Below, in pieces: positions 34,726 through 47,710 of a stretch of DNA of 64,000 bases (positions are counted from its first letter, which is position 1; each line of letters opens with the position of its first letter). The notes under the pieces are model-generated. The model saw nothing but the letters and a program-made list of their open reading frames with translations, made no database searches and had not been told where the DNA came from. The position numbers and the translations under genes were made by a program. The stretch is from NCBI RefSeq assembly GCF_048544455.1, contig NC_133537.1, positions 313,864,238 to 313,928,237 of the forward strand. The letters run 5' to 3'. The DNA is from Silene latifolia (lineage: Eukaryota > Streptophyta > Magnoliopsida > Caryophyllales > Caryophyllaceae).

Positions 34726-35345
34726 GAGTATTGAGATGACACCTTTTGAGGCACTGTATGGGAGAAAGTGTAGGAGTCCAATATGTTGGGATGATAGCGC
34801 TGAAGCCGTGGTTTTAGGACTGAAGATGGTACAATATATGATTGAGCAAGTACATTTGATTCGACAAAAGATAAAGGCGGCCCAAGATCGGCAAAAGAGT
34901 GATACGAATCTGCATCGCAGGGATATTGAGTTCCAGGTGGGTGATAAAGTCCTTTTGAAAGTGTCACCTACGTGTGGCGTTATGAGATTTGGCAAGAGAG
35001 GAAAGTTGAGCTAGAAATCCATAGGGCCTTATGAGATTTTGGATCGGATAGGTGAAGTGGCTTATCGGCTAGCTTTGCCACCAGCTCTTGATCGGGTGCA
35101 TAATGTGTTCTATGTGTCACAACTTCGAAAGTATGTGAGTGATCCGTCTCACATGCTTGAGGTCGAGAATATTGAGCTAGATGAAGCGCTTACTTATGTG
35201 GAAGTGCCAAAGGAAATATTGGATCGTAAGGTGCGCAAGACAAGGAATGGTGAAACCACTTTGCTTAAGGTTTTATGGTCTAACCAAAATGTTTAAGAAG
35301 CTACATGGGAACCGGAGGAGACAATGAGGGAGCGTTATCCACATC
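34726..35345 (+). pseudogene. Integrase C-terminus and chromodomain of element B
   Basis: Resumes after the LINE with MTPFEALYGRKCRSPICWDD, VGDKVLLKVSPTCGVMRFGK, a TAG at about 35,013, IGPYEILDRIGEVAYRLALP and HNVFYVSQLRKYVSDPSHML. The chromodomain is then seen: YVEVPKEILDRKVRKTRNGE, TTLLKVLWSN, a stop, EATWEPEETMRERYPHLF. A chromodomain after integrase is the hallmark of chromoviruses and directs insertion by binding modified histones. Two stops disable it. Confidence 0.9.
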
Positions 35346-35600
35346 TCTTTGATCTGGTATATTTGGTTACGGGGTCGTAACCTATTTCTTTTAAGGGAGT
35401 GGAGATGATCGCATGCGTTTTTGGGTAGTCTTGAGGTCGGTTTTGGTTGTTGTCCGGGTTGTGTGGTCATAGTTTGGTTATGTTTGAGGGTATGATTGGT
35501 GTTCTTTTCGAGTTGTGTGGTTTGTAGTCTGATTTATACATGGTCGTACAAGGATGGGTGTGAACTAAGGGGACGAAGTTCGCTTTTAAGGATGAAAGAC

Positions 35601-36947
35601 TGTAATACCGCATATTTCTGAGTATAGTGAACTCGGTCGAGTAGGCTGTACTCGGCCGAGTGGGTCATCGGGTGTTTCGAGGCAGGCTACTGCCTCAAGT
35701 GCACTCGGACGAGTATGTGAGACACTCGGTCGAGTAGGACGTACTCGGTCGAGTATGTCTGGCACTCGACCGAGTGTCCGATCTGATGAGTCGTTTTTCC
35801 GCGGTTTTGATTAAAATGATTAGAGAAGTATATATAGCGTACTAATCAGTTTCTAATTATTTTCTAAACACTTTTACTAAAACCTAAACTACGTAACTGC
35901 TTCTCTAATCATCTACATCATTTCCAAGCCAAAGGTTGATCGTTTGTGAGTCCTAGCATCTCTTATTCCGTGTCTATCGCAGTAGTAAGTATTCTTTATG
36001 CTTTATCGATTTTTTATTATACGTTAAACAAACCCTAATTTGGGTTGATTTGGGGATTAAAGGGTAATTAGTGATGGTTTGTGATTAGTGTTATGTGATT
36101 ATCATTGTTAAGTGACGATTTCGTAGAAAAGCGGTTCTAGCTCGCTTTGTTGATTTGTCGACCGGATTTGCTCATTAGGTAGGGTTTCCTTACTCAGTTT
36201 TCTGTGTGATTGATTATAAGTTGATAGGAAATGTGTGATTATCTTTGATGTGGATTATTGTGATATTTTGATATTGGTGACATTGTTGGTATTGATTGTG
36301 GAGTCATTGTCGGGAGATGGTCTTCACCTCCATGTTCACCCCTTGTGGCTCTCGTCATAAGGGAGATGTGCACATTAATGATCTAGGTTCGCTTGTTGCG
36401 ATGAGCAGGGCTTAGATGGCAAGGCCGCGGTCTAACACTAGCGGTGGGGTAACCTGTTGCGACGGGTAACTTGGCAGGTCTAGGCTGCGGTTCAGACATT
36501 TGTATTTGGAGGTTGAGATTGTTTATTGCATAATTGTTTTGTATTGACTGTTGTATTGTAGCTCTTGATTATACAGTTGACTGACCCTTTTATGTTTTCA
36601 AAACCTGCGGTGATCCATTGGGGGATGGTGAGTAGAAGTCTAGCAGGTTTTGTTGTTGAGCTTACATGAAGGTTTGGATGGGACGCTTGCGAGACGTTAA
36701 TCTATTAGCTTCCGTCGAGTCTTTTAGCTTCCAATGAGTCTTACACATTTTTAGTCTTTTGGTTTACGTTGTATTTGCTTTTGGATTTAGTATTTTGGTT
36801 ATGTATTTTTGATTAAACTACTTTACTTTAAATATACGTTCTTTTATGGTCAATTTGATATACTTTTCATCGGGTAACCGAGATTGTAGCACTTCCGCTT
36901 ATTAAGGTAGGCCTTGGGAAGACATTTTGGTAGATGGGGGTATTACA
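35601..36947 (+). repeat. 3' LTR of element B, complete
   Basis: Begins TGTAATACCG and ends GGGGTATTACA, with TGTAATAC/GTATTACA as 8-base inverted ends. It is preceded by an AAGGGGACGAAGTTCGC polypurine region. U3 holds a cluster of diverged palindromes (CTCGGTCGAG, CTCGGCCGAG, CTCGACCGAG) at about 35,630-35,785, and a TATA box lies at 35,829-35,836. ATAAG follows the right end; the matching left duplication was lost with the 5' end of B. Confidence 0.93.
35630..35785 (+). promoter_or_regulatory. CTCGRYCGAG motif cluster in U3 of element B
   Basis: Seven copies of the same palindrome framework as in element C, but with GGTC, GGCC, GACC or GGAC at the centre instead of GATC. The cluster lies 45-200 bases upstream of the TATA box. 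Confidence 0.55.
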
Positions 36948-37916
36948 ATAAGGACCAACGAAAACGATTACACATCTTTAAATTAAAAAAAAATGCACTT
37001 CCTATAACTTAGAGCAGTAAGTCTTATTTAAGACGAAGTGTTTGTTATATACTTATATCTACAAAACGAATTCAAATATCACCGCTTGATGCTAACAAGG
37101 AGAAAACTTTTGATACTTTCTAAGCAATTTATCATTTGATTTGATATCAATTTGACCCGCCGTCTTATATAAGATTTGTGAATTTCGGGAACTTAAAAAC
37201 TTTTTTTTTTTTGTGCAAACCGGGGTGTTCACTGTCGACAACGGCGTGTAATCAACTCACTGTGTGTGCACTCACGAAGAGTTATTCGACTATTGAAAAA
37301 GTTTGCTCCATCCCGTGAGTAGAAATCAAACCCCAAAGTCCTGACTTCATAATTAAAGGATAATGTGACCTACCACCTCACCAAACCCATTGAACTTGAA
37401 AACTTGATACAATGAAATCAATACCCTACTTAATTTTTTATATTTTTTTTTAAATATCGAAAAATAAGCAATTTTGGGCTTAAAAATATCTTCTAAGAAT
37501 ATCCCCTGACATCACCTAGCTGTTGAACTCACTATCTCCCAGAAGAAAACAAAATACAAAAAGACATAGTCCAAACAAATCCTAACCATGCAACTGAACA
37601 AATCTTAGCCCTCAAATCAATCCCCCAAACAAATCATCTCAACACCTATTGTTACCAGTTGAGCAGTCTTCAGGAGTCTCCCTCTCCCAATCCCCTTCTC
37701 TCCAAACCCTTGTTTTCTCTTCCAAACACTTCCCCCAAATTAAAGATCAAATCTTTCCTCTATTTTTCACCCAAATTTACCATAAAGTTTCTAACTCTCT
37801 CTTAATTTCATCTATTTTCTTACAAAGATCTAATCTTTTTCAGAAACCCATCTCAAAGATCCAATCTTTTTCAAGAAATTTGGGGGAAAAGTGTGAGTTT
37901 TTGAGGTTAAAAAAAG
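36948..37916 (+). promoter_or_regulatory. Upstream region and 5' UTR of the hnRNP gene
   Basis: Nearly a kilobase between the B LTR and the hnRNP ATG. A C/T-rich stretch at about 37,660-37,900 is a typical plant 5' leader. No clear TATA box was identified. T-rich runs occur at 37,200 and 37,440. Confidence 0.4.
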
Positions 37917-39775
37917 ATGGATGCAGATCAAGGGAAGTTGTTTGTTGGTGGGATTTCATGGGAAACAAGTGAGGAAAAGTTAAAGGAATATTTTGGACAA
38001 TATGGTGATGTTTTGCAAGCTAATATTATGAGGGATAAGACTACTGGTAGACCTAGAGGTTTTGGTTTTGTTCACTTTTCTGATCCTTCTGTTCTTGATA
38101 GAGTTCTTCAGGATAAACACAGTTTAGATGGTAGATCGGTATGACCTACTTTCTTTTACTCCTTCCGTCTAGATCATTTGTTTATTCTTATTCTTTGTGA
38201 CGAGGGTATTTTAATCCAAGTTAAAACAAAAAGGAGTACTTGTTTGTTTTAACACAAATTCTCATTTGTGACATGCAATATCCGTCGGATACCATTTTAC
38301 CTCACAAAGTACCCACTTTTTCTCTCTCTAATTAGATTCAGTGGGGTATTTTCATGTGTTTTGGTTGTATAAATTATTGCTTTGTATATGTATTTCTTGC
38401 AGTTTATGTCACTTGTGTATGATTTGCTACTTGTTTGGATATTATTTGTGTTTCAGTTCAAAGTTTTGACCTTTCTTATGCAGGTGGTGGTGGGAAGTGT
38501 GATAGGATTTTATAGGTTCATTCATGGTGTTATATAAATATATTTTTCAAAGATTATGAAATCAATAACTTACTAATGCCTATGAACCTTTGTGGATACG
38601 GGTTTCGTGTATTCGGATACCTGTTTGAGTGTGGTTCAGTACCATTGCTCTAGTTCTATTTCAATTTCACTCCAAAATATGTAGGGGTTTGTATGCTATA
38701 AGCTTGTGTGAATTGCTTATGTTACCCAAATAACTATGTATTCCTTCTGTATTATAGGTCATGGTTTGGTCTTACAAATAATATCTTGTAAAATTTTGTG
38801 CTTTGTCATTAGATTGAGGCTAAGAGAGCTACCTCAAGAGAGGAGCAGCAGAACACTGCGAGAACTGGAAACAATGGTGGTAGAAATGGAGGTGGAGGCG
38901 GGAATATTAGAACCAAGAAGATATTTGTAGGGGGTTTACCTCCTTCTCTTACTGATGAAGGTTTCCGACAGTACTTTGAGGGCTTTGGCCATGTAACAGA
39001 TGTAGTTATAATGTTTGACCAGAATACTCAGAGGCCCCGTGGTTTTGGCTTTATTTCTTTTGACAGTGAGGATGCAGTAGATAGGGTTTTACAGAGTACC
39101 TTCCATGACTTGGATGGTAAGCAGGTTGAGGTTAAGCGGGCGCTACCCAAGGATGCAAATCCCGGTATGGCTAGCCGCGGAAGTGGTGGTGGGTCTGGTG
39201 CTGGTAGTGGCAATTATGGTTATAATTCTAGTGGCAATCAGAGTTCTTATGACAGTAGGATGGAGTCTAATAGATACATGCAACCTCAAAGTGCTGGAGG
39301 CGGGTTTCCTTCCTACGGTTCTTCTGGATATGGTGCAGCTGGGTATGGGTATGGGCCTGCCAGCGGTGGGATGGGCTATGGTGGATATCCTGGATATGGG
39401 GCTCCAACTAATGCTGCATATGGAAACCCGAATGTGCCGAGTGCAGGCTATGGTAGTGGGCCTGGAGGTGCACCAAGGAGCTCATGGAATGCCCAAATGG
39501 CATCTGGTTATGGAGCATCTGGATATGGGAATAGTGCAGGACCCGTGGGTCAGTCCCCAACCGTTGCCTCTGGATATGGAAGTCAAGGTTATGGATATGG
39601 GAACTATGGTGGGGCTCCCAGTAGCAATACCTCTGGTGGGGCCGGGGGAGAGTTGCAAGCAGGATATGGAAGTGGCTATGCTGATGCCAATGGTCATGGA
39701 GGATATGCAAATGGGGCTCAAATGGGCTACGGTGGCGGTTATGGCGGGGCCCAATCCCGTCAAACCCAGCAGTAA
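37917..39775 (+). CDS. RNP1: Two-RRM glycine-rich hnRNP (plant RNP1 / hnRNP 1-like)
   Basis: Two exons, 37,917-38,138 and 38,813-39,775, joined by a GT-AG intron in phase 0, give 394 aa. RRM1 (about residues 7-80) has RNP2 LFVGGI and RNP1 RGFGFVHF; RRM2 (about 105-180) has RNP2 IFVGGL and RNP1 RGFGFISF. They are joined by a Gly-rich linker, and a 200-residue Gly/Tyr/Ser tail follows with many GYG and GYGS repeats. This is the structure of plant hnRNP A/B-like proteins, which bind pre-mRNA in the nucleus and act in splicing, stability or stress-related RNA control. MDADQGKLFVGGISW at the N-terminus is the family start, in good ATG context (AAAAAGATGG). The frame is intact. The neighbouring LTR of B ends 969 bases upstream. 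The symbol is by family resemblance to Arabidopsis RNP1, not proven orthology. Confidence 0.93.
38139..38812 (+). other. Intron 1 of the hnRNP gene
   Basis: 674 bases, T-rich, starts GTATGACC and ends TTGTCATTAG. Near its start ACTCCTTCCGTCTAGATCAT resembles the end of a Stowaway-type MITE; the partner end is not evident. Confidence 0.75.
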
Positions 39776-41373
39776 TCTTGCTCTAAGACGAGTCATTGCA
39801 GGCCATGGAAGGCTGTTGTTCTATGAAGCAACATAATAGCTCTTCAGTTCAATCTGGCTTGGGACTGGTTGGCTTGCTTAATACCCCAGTAGTTTGCACT
39901 TTGCAGTCTTTATATTTCTAGTCTAAGTCGTAATAATTAGTTTGCGAGTACAACTACTTATCTTCTGTCTTTGAGTGTTGTTTTTTCTTATTTTTATGCT
40001 TGTCACTGTCTTTATTTTTTGTGTTTTCTTTTCCCAATTACATTTGCTGTGTTTAAGCCATATGAGCACTCTAATTATGTTTGATATATGCTTGCTGTTA
40101 TAACTATGTGCACTTAGTGAGATGCTTTGACATTTTACTTCCGTTACAGTTCAGGTAATCAGGATTCATTTTGCATGTCTGATAAGATGCATATTTCTCT
40201 CATAGTTACTTTTGATGTGTAGTAGGAAATATCGAGATTTAGTCAAGCCTCGTACTGGTAGAGATTGGAGCTGTAGGCAATTTGGGTTGATCAGTTCGTA
40301 ATGGATAGAGATAGCGTAGTGGTAGTTGAAGCTTTAAACAACGGCATAATCATTTCTTCCGTATTTCCCCTTGTGTTGTACAGGAGGGGTGCTCAAGTCA
40401 AGAAGGGAAGCTTGATTCTGACATAAGTGTCTTGTCGGATGGCATAATGCATGTTGTGGGACTGATCAACCCAAGCAAGGCCTTGTTGCTTCCAACTCTC
40501 TATCGTTTGTGGCCCGCTAAGATTCGAAAGTTATACTCCATTCGGTATGTCGAGGATCTTCTCTATTCCTTAACTGTAGAAGTCGAGACTCTGATTTGAT
40601 TTGTTGTAGAGAATCATTGATAGTACTGCAAGTGTTTGTCTTGGCAAAAGAAATAGTATTGATAGTACTTCAAGTAGGAATTAACAAAATAGACATTGAA
40701 TCAATCCGACTCTCCCTTGTCTTCTTATGGCTTGTCACCATTTTGAACCCGCTCTAAATTTCAGTATTTTACCTCTCCAAACAGAGTTTTAGCAAAGTTT
40801 ATGCGTAATCATGGTTAAGTTGAATAGATGTGTTAGTAGAACGATACTGGTTCAATGCTGTAGTTGGGTGGAACTATGTTGTGATTGTAATGAAGGATAT
40901 CGTTGTAGTTTGTGAATGAGTTGATGTCGTCAGTAGCTGGTTGTAGTAGCACATCAAGTCTGTGTCATGGTACTCAATCGCAACTAGTTTGTAATGTTTC
41001 TGAAGGTTAAATTGCGTATGATTTTGAGGGATTATCGATTGTATTTATGGTACCAACTCAGGTGCGGGCTCGACAAATCAATATGAGTTTGAAAAGAAGA
41101 GCAACAATTTTTGTTTTGTGGATGAACATCTACTTGACATGGTTGTCTTCTGTGAACTTGAGGGGGCGAGTGTCATTAAAGGTGGGCAAATATGTACGGA
41201 GTAATAAAAAAGTTTCCTCTTGGGTAATTTCATATGTTGTCAAAAATTTTAAATAGGAAATGATAATGTCAGAATGAGAGTAGAGATTGACTTCCAGAAA
41301 AAAAATACTGTCTGAAATGAACTATCCCTATTTAATCGAATCATCAAAGAATTATTGCGTTGGTTCTTCTTTC
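39776..41373. other. hnRNP 3' UTR and intergenic spacer
   Basis: The first 250 bases are probably the hnRNP 3' UTR. The rest, up to the 3' end of the convergently transcribed synthase gene, shows no supported gene or repeat; short open frames here have no recognisable domain. Confidence 0.5.
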
Positions 41374-44300
41374 CTATGAATCACTGAATGCGGCAACATT
41401 ACCAGGTCGTGAGAAGACAATCTGCATTACATAGTCTTTAGTTAGTAATTCCCGAGAGCTGATGTGGGTTAAGACAAAGTTAAGATGAGGCGAAAAGTAC
41501 CTGGTAATTCCCTAGTGTCCGTGTCTTGAACCCGGCTGCACAATAGTCGAAGTAGTATTCCCATGTTCTTATGAACTTGTCGTCAAAACCAAGTGAGCAG
41601 ATTTTGCTGTAGTAATGTGGTAAGGAAATAAGCCGTATTCATTAGGTTTGTACTCATCTATCACAACTGAAAGATTACGAAACTTTACTACTATTCTGCA
41701 CTACTGTATATTGTGTGAAATGTGAATGTTCAAAAGCTAAGGTCAAGTTTCGAGCCTTGGCCCAATCTGATTTTATGCAGATAGTCGGTCACTATTGGGG
41801 TAAGATATGATGAGACGGTAGGGAGTATCTTGGTCTTCGTGAACTTAATATTGCTACCAAAGAAAACTATATACGATGATAGGTATCTAACCTTTGGTGA
41901 TCAAGAAAGTTTTTGCGCCAATATCTTAACGTTTGATAGTAATGTATCCCGATATTTTCCAGATGCTCCACACTGTGAATAACCAAGTTTCAGAATATCT
42001 TGGATAGAAGCAACCATGAATTGAATTTTGGGGCATTCAGTTTTTGCACTCACCAAAGTCTGGATCCAGCAGTCATTGCCGATGTAACGCGACTCAAGCA
42101 CGGTAAACATCCGCCTGGGAAAATGTATTCCTTTATGAAGTCTGAGCTTCTTCGATACTCATCATATCGCTCATCTGGGATGGATATAAACTGAAGATCA
42201 CATACATTTGTTAGCAAAACCATGTAGCTAGCAAAATCTCCAAGCATATGTGTTTCTTTTCTTTTTTTACTTTTCGGTTCAAAGAGAGGCACATCGACAA
42301 CTTTAATCTTGCGGGCTTAAACCTATGTCATGAATGTCATCCTCAGTGACGGTAGGAACTAGTTTTAATTAAAAAAAAACTTGTATGTTTCGCTGAGATA
42401 GCCAGATGCGCCTCACGGTCAGTAATTTGTGATTGACTTCGTCAAGCACATGGCATTTGTCACTACAACTATTTTCCCTGCCCCAGTATCGAGACTTCAT
42501 TCTAATTTTAAAAAAACTTGTATGTTTCGCTGAGATAGCCAGAGTGCTTCACGTCTGAATTTGAGTTACATATACGGTCAGTAATTTGACATTACCTGAA
42601 GTACTAGAAGGCCATTGGCTGCTAAGAGCGACTCGCAACATCGAAAGAACTCCTCCATGAATTCATGCCCTACAGCCTCTAGCATCTCACTGTTCCAATC
42701 ACATCAGTGCAAATTGAAACAGGGTTACAACTTACAACCTACTTCAGTCTATAACACATTCTAGTCAAGCATGGTATAGAACAGAGGTCCTACCAGGAGA
42801 TGATTCGATCATATTTATGGTTGTCTGGCAGTTGTCGATAATCGATGAGAAGAAACCTTATGCGGTCCTGATAACATTACATATAAAATCACTCATTACC
42901 AACCAAAAATTGGGGTAGCTCATGATATTAGGTGCAACTGAAGCGTGAAGATACCTGTAAGCCAGCCTCCTTGACCCTGCGCTCTGCAAATTTTAGCTGC
43001 TCTTCAGAAAGAGTAATGCCGGTGTATTTGCATCCAGTTCGCTTCACTACTTCAATGGCTAAGCTTCCCCAACCGCAACCAATCTCAAGCACCTCATGAT
43101 GTTTTTCTACCCTGGCCTAAAATGAGGTCCAAATAAAGCTCTCAGTAAGTGTAGATGAAAACCAGCACCTTACAAAGATCAGACAGTCCAAACCAGAACT
43201 AAAACAACAGCATTGTTGAACAAGAGACTAAACAAAAAACGGTTAGATTGTTCCGTTTTGCTCTTAGTGAAAACATGGTTAGTGTGTTTTATTTTAAAAT
43301 GAAAATTCTTACCTTCTCGATCAGAAGGGAAATTTTTCTCATTTGCGCCACACTTAAATCTTCGCTAGCTGACTGTCAAACATCAGAAATCATGGCAAAA
43401 GCTGGTCACATTCAGCGGCATTGGATAGCAAGATACTATGTTTGAGCCGAAGAAAGTGTGTTTGATTTGAAAATAATCATTCTAACCTCAAAAATGGCGC
43501 AAGAATAAGTCATCGTTTCATCCAGAAAGAGCGAAAACATGTCATTACTCTGCAAGTGAAAATGAGAATGCATCACTGTATGCCTGATTGGCTGTTCATC
43601 AAAAGCATGACATTCAAGCAGCAACTTGTTCATACCAAGTCATAATGTCTAGAAATGTTTCGCCGAGCTTGTGTAAGTGTGTTTTGCCTGGAAACATGGT
43701 GGTAGAAATATTTTGCAGATGCAATCCCGGCTGTAATAAGCATCGGTGTCCACCAACCCCTGCGGCCAGTGGTGAAGTCAGAAACTATACTACGCAAAAG
43801 TTATTAAATTTAAGCAAGGGTAGTCTGATATACCTCTTACTATTCAAGGATGAAGAAGAATTCAAGTCTCTGTTGGATATAAAGATCTGCAATAGAAAAT
43901 TTCGTGAGCAAGAACTTAAAAATAGTCGTACTCATATGAGCGCATGTGAGCGGATTAGAGAGTCTCATACTCCTCCATCACAAAAACATGCCTTCAAAGG
44001 AAACGTAATTTTTTGGCCATGGGACAAACCAAAATCGAATACATAAGCTACTAGCTGAGACAAAGGGACTAAGGGAGTAGCATTCACTTATAGTTGCAGG
44101 GAACTTTTCTTAATTTACCATGAAAAGGTTAAGGAGACCTTCATTTTTATCCACAAATGAGAAGTCTCCATTGATATATGCATCTGCAAGGCCTAGATCA
44201 GCTTCTGTCGCAACCTGTCGGAAACATCACCACTATTAGCTATTCCAGCTCCTGTAAGGCTGTAATTCCAGACTTTTAACCAACAATGATGGTAAGATTG

Positions 44301-47300
44301 GTTACCATTTTTTTTTCCTTAGATGAATGGTTATAAAGTATGATAATGTAAAACCGTCTTACAGAAGCACGGTCATTAAAAGACCATGAGTCAAACTAGG
44401 GACACAAACCTTCCAATAAAACTGAGGGTTATGAACTCTTAATGCAACTTTTAATGGACAGAGCTTCCTTGAACCCTCGAATGCGAGAATAGTTCCCCCA
44501 TCCTCCAATAAACTGTTGAATACAAAGGAATTGAACTTAAGACATGATGAACGATTATAAAGGAAATGAAAACTGTAATAATGATGCAACTTACGTCAAG
44601 CTGCCAGCAGATATGAATCCACTCAAGAACCTTGTAACGAAAAGGCGAGCTGCTGTTTCTTTCAATGAAGGCACCATTTGTTTCGGGTTTTTCAGAAGAT
44701 TGAAGCTACTGCCAAGCAAACTGTGCGCAGCACTCATGCCAGCCTGAAAATCAAGGATAACTTAATTATTGTCACATGTTTTTATGGGTGGAAAGGGGGC
44801 TATAATAGCAGTTCTGATGCTGATGGGTTCCGAACCCAAGCCATGAGTACCACTACCCAGTCAGTTAACGAGCTGAAAATTATACCTTCAACCCATCCTC
44901 ATGAAAGCCATAACCTAAAAAGGAAAATGAACAAAAATAATTACCATTATCCGAATCAAGGCACACAAAAACTTAGAGACGGTCTTATATGTGACCATCT
45001 CATACAAGTCTATCACGGGCAGAATCGGTAGGGATGATTTCTAAGATGATAGTAGATACTTTATAAGGGATATACCTTGATATGCTCCACAGAACCAAAT
45101 TCCTCTTGTTCCTTGAATCTTATCAAGCTCAAGTGAAGCTTTTGTTGCAGCAACTGAGGGAACAGGATGACCAGTTATCCACTTTAGCAGCACATTTTCT
45201 GGCAAGTGAGGTGGGTTAAGGGTTACAAGAAACGGGTCTTCGTTAGTCTGGCAGATGTTCTGCATATACAAAAAGGATGGAATTACTAGAGATATATGAT
45301 GGCAGACGGTACAAACAGAAGAACCAACTGAGAAATTTCTTTGGTCAATTATGGAAAGACATGTACCTGTAGCACGTTAAGCCAGTACGTCAAACAGACT
45401 TTACTGTCAATGCTTCCCAAGAAATTCCATGCACTCCATGCAGCTTCATTTCGAGGCATGAATGTTTTATCTCGGTGAAGGTATATATCACTGCCGCGAA
45501 AAATACATCAAGATGAACATCGTATAGAAGCATTTCAGAAAACCTGATGATTATGCAAGGGACAAAGCTGTACCTGTAAACATACTGGAAAGCACCTAGT
45601 AATCTTGTTTCATCAAATGTGGCATCTTTCCCTAGTATTCTTATAGCATCCGGGGCATGTACAGCTATAATGCATCTATCGTAAACATCCTGTGTACCGT
45701 CTGCACAAAACAACGTGCAACCTGCAAAAGCATTTTTGAAGAACAGATTACACAATTGTGCGACACTAACAAAGATGATTTAGTAACAACATTACTTTTT
45801 GACGTTTTTACTGACCTATAATGAGTTCTCTACGAGAAGGATTGCATTAAAGGACAACTATTTAAAAGTAAAAAAAAAAATGCAACAAGATGGAAAACAT
45901 GTAATGCCATTTTCAAATGATTCGAACAAGAGGTTGAGGAATGCCACTCACCCTGGTTGGTTGTTGAAACAGAATGCACTTCTGTACTGGTTTTTACTTG
46001 AACATCTCTCGCTTCTAGCTCCTCTCTAACCTGTAATAAAACACCGTATTTTAGGAAGAACAAGTGACATTTTTCTACTTTTATGGAATGAGAACAAACA
46101 TTGAACCTTGTTTACATAACAATGGGAGCGCCCTTTAACAGTAAGCCATTGTGGACGGCCAAATAACTGTCAGATTCCAAAAATCATCAGCTTTAGTCAG
46201 GAAATGCAGGAACATAAAGCAGCACTTCAACAAATACACATTAGTAAATATAATGGACCTGAAGAAGGTGATGGTTGCGACAAAAGGAAAGAATGGAATA
46301 GGCAGAAAAGTTCATCACTGTGTTTGATGGGCAAGACCAGATTGAAGCACACATTGGTACCTGCAACGGTTTCAAACATAGATCAGGACTACTCCAATGA
46401 TTTTATTTTATCAGTTAAATTAGTCGAAATGGCTGAAAATATAAAAAAAAATTAGGAAGTTGATCTTTTCATCCCTATTTATATTTTCGGAATTGGCTTC
46501 TCTGAATCTATCATTAACAGGAATGATGTGATTAAGTCAAAAAGTCTGATCAAAGATTCGACAGTTTTACCAGATAAGCTTTCTGAAACAACTCGGAGTA
46601 ACCTCTTGAGTTGATAAAGTTTCCAAGAGTTTCATCACGGTCCATGTCTGGATTGTTTTCAAGCTCTTCAAGGTACCTTTACCAGGAAATTTAACATCAG
46701 TCTCTTAACTCTTAAGTGCAAACACGAGTGAACAACGACTGGTTCAATCAGAAATTGAAGTATAGTATAACCAGTTCAGTGAATCATTGAATAATCGTTA
46801 GTGGTTAGTCCATTACAATTTACAAATATAAATTGAAGTATGAATTATTTTGCGCAAGTCAATCAGAATGCAGAGACTGTGAGCATTCAGTGGAGAATTT
46901 GCAGATTGGAGCTTGCTGTATGTATACGAGTTCAAAAATGGAAGATAGAAATCAGGCAAAAAAAAACGTACGTAATAGCGTCATCTTTAAACTTGATAAT
47001 TTCTTGAATCATCTTCAGGAAATAAGGATTAAGAGCATTAGTCTTCTGGGCAAACAGACCTCTAAGACCATTTCGGCTTCCCCACTCGCAACCACGGCCT
47101 TTGTCTAAACTTACAGAGAATGACATATCCGACGCCTCCATTTCTATACCGAGGTTTTCAAACATCTCCAACATATTTGGGTACGTTACCTACACCATTG
47201 AATTTTCGAAGCCATAGTTAGACAAATTGTTCCATATTATATTATATTATCATTAACACGGTCCTATATTCCTATTGAATTTAGTTAGCCATAGTTAAAT

Positions 47301-47710
47301 AAATTGTTCCATAGTATCATAACACGGTCCTATTGAATTTTCGTAAATATTTGGACAAATTGTTCCATAACACGGTCCTATTGAATTTTTTCCGCTTAGC
47401 TAACTGACATTTGCATTCTATTATCAATATAAAAGTCAAGGTTAAATTAATATAATTACGTGTTATACATAAAAGGTGGTTAATGTGGGTTATCATAATA
47501 ATAATAATGTAGGGACTAAAACAATAAAAGTGGTACCCGATTGAAGACCATGAAGCCAAGGTCTAAATGAACACCATCAAAACAAACGGTCTTAGCATGT
47601 CCACCAAGGCGTTCTTCTTTCTCGTACAAAACCACATTAATTCCTGCTTTAGCTAACTCGTACGTTGCACCTAATCCGCTGATGCCTCCTCCAATCACTG
47701 CTACTCTCAT
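41374..47710 (-). CDS. Cyclopropane-fatty-acyl-phospholipid synthase-like protein with N-terminal FAD oxidoreductase domain
   Basis: Twenty-four exons joined by GT-AG introns give one frame of 863 codons, the usual size of this plant family. Exons (minus): 47710-47537, 47189-46972, 46676-46571, 46360-46259, 46166-46107, 46030-45952, 45721-45574, 45490-45367, 45259-45076, 44914-44886, 44743-44595, 44512-44410, 44214-44119, 43886-43841, 43784-43636, 43549-43487, 43372-43313, 43116-42955, 42867-42794, 42689-42596, 42190-42054, 41972-41892, 41606-41501, 41421-41374. The N-terminus has the dinucleotide fold VIGGGISGLGATYELAKAG and resembles flavin amine oxidases. The C-terminal half is the SAM-dependent synthase, with ETMTYSCAIF, SAM motif VLEIGCGWGSLAIE, LSEEQLKFAERR and WEYYFDYCAAGF, whose Cys probably matches the catalytic Cys of bacterial Cfa. 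It should add a methylene bridge to unsaturated acyl chains of phospholipids. No stop or frameshift was found. Substrate and activity are inferred. Confidence 0.93.
42366..42590 (-). repeat. Direct duplication in intron 20 of the synthase gene
   Basis: AACTTGTATGTTTCGCTGAG with flanks occurs at about 42,378 and 42,515, followed in both by a CGGTCAGTAATTTG block. The spacing is about 140 bases. It lies within the intron between exons 20 and 21 and spares the exons. Confidence 0.7.
47200..47392 (-). repeat. Three-copy tandem repeat in intron 1 of the synthase gene
   Basis: Units of about 65-80 bases built on AAATTGTTCCATA and ACACGGTCCTATTGAATTT on the + strand. The copies differ by short indels. 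It is confined to the intron. Confidence 0.7.

Noticed and set aside
39028..39836. Long open frames in other frames and on the minus strand across the hnRNP second exon
   Set aside because: They are shadows of the Gly-rich coding sequence, whose codon bias suppresses stops in other frames.
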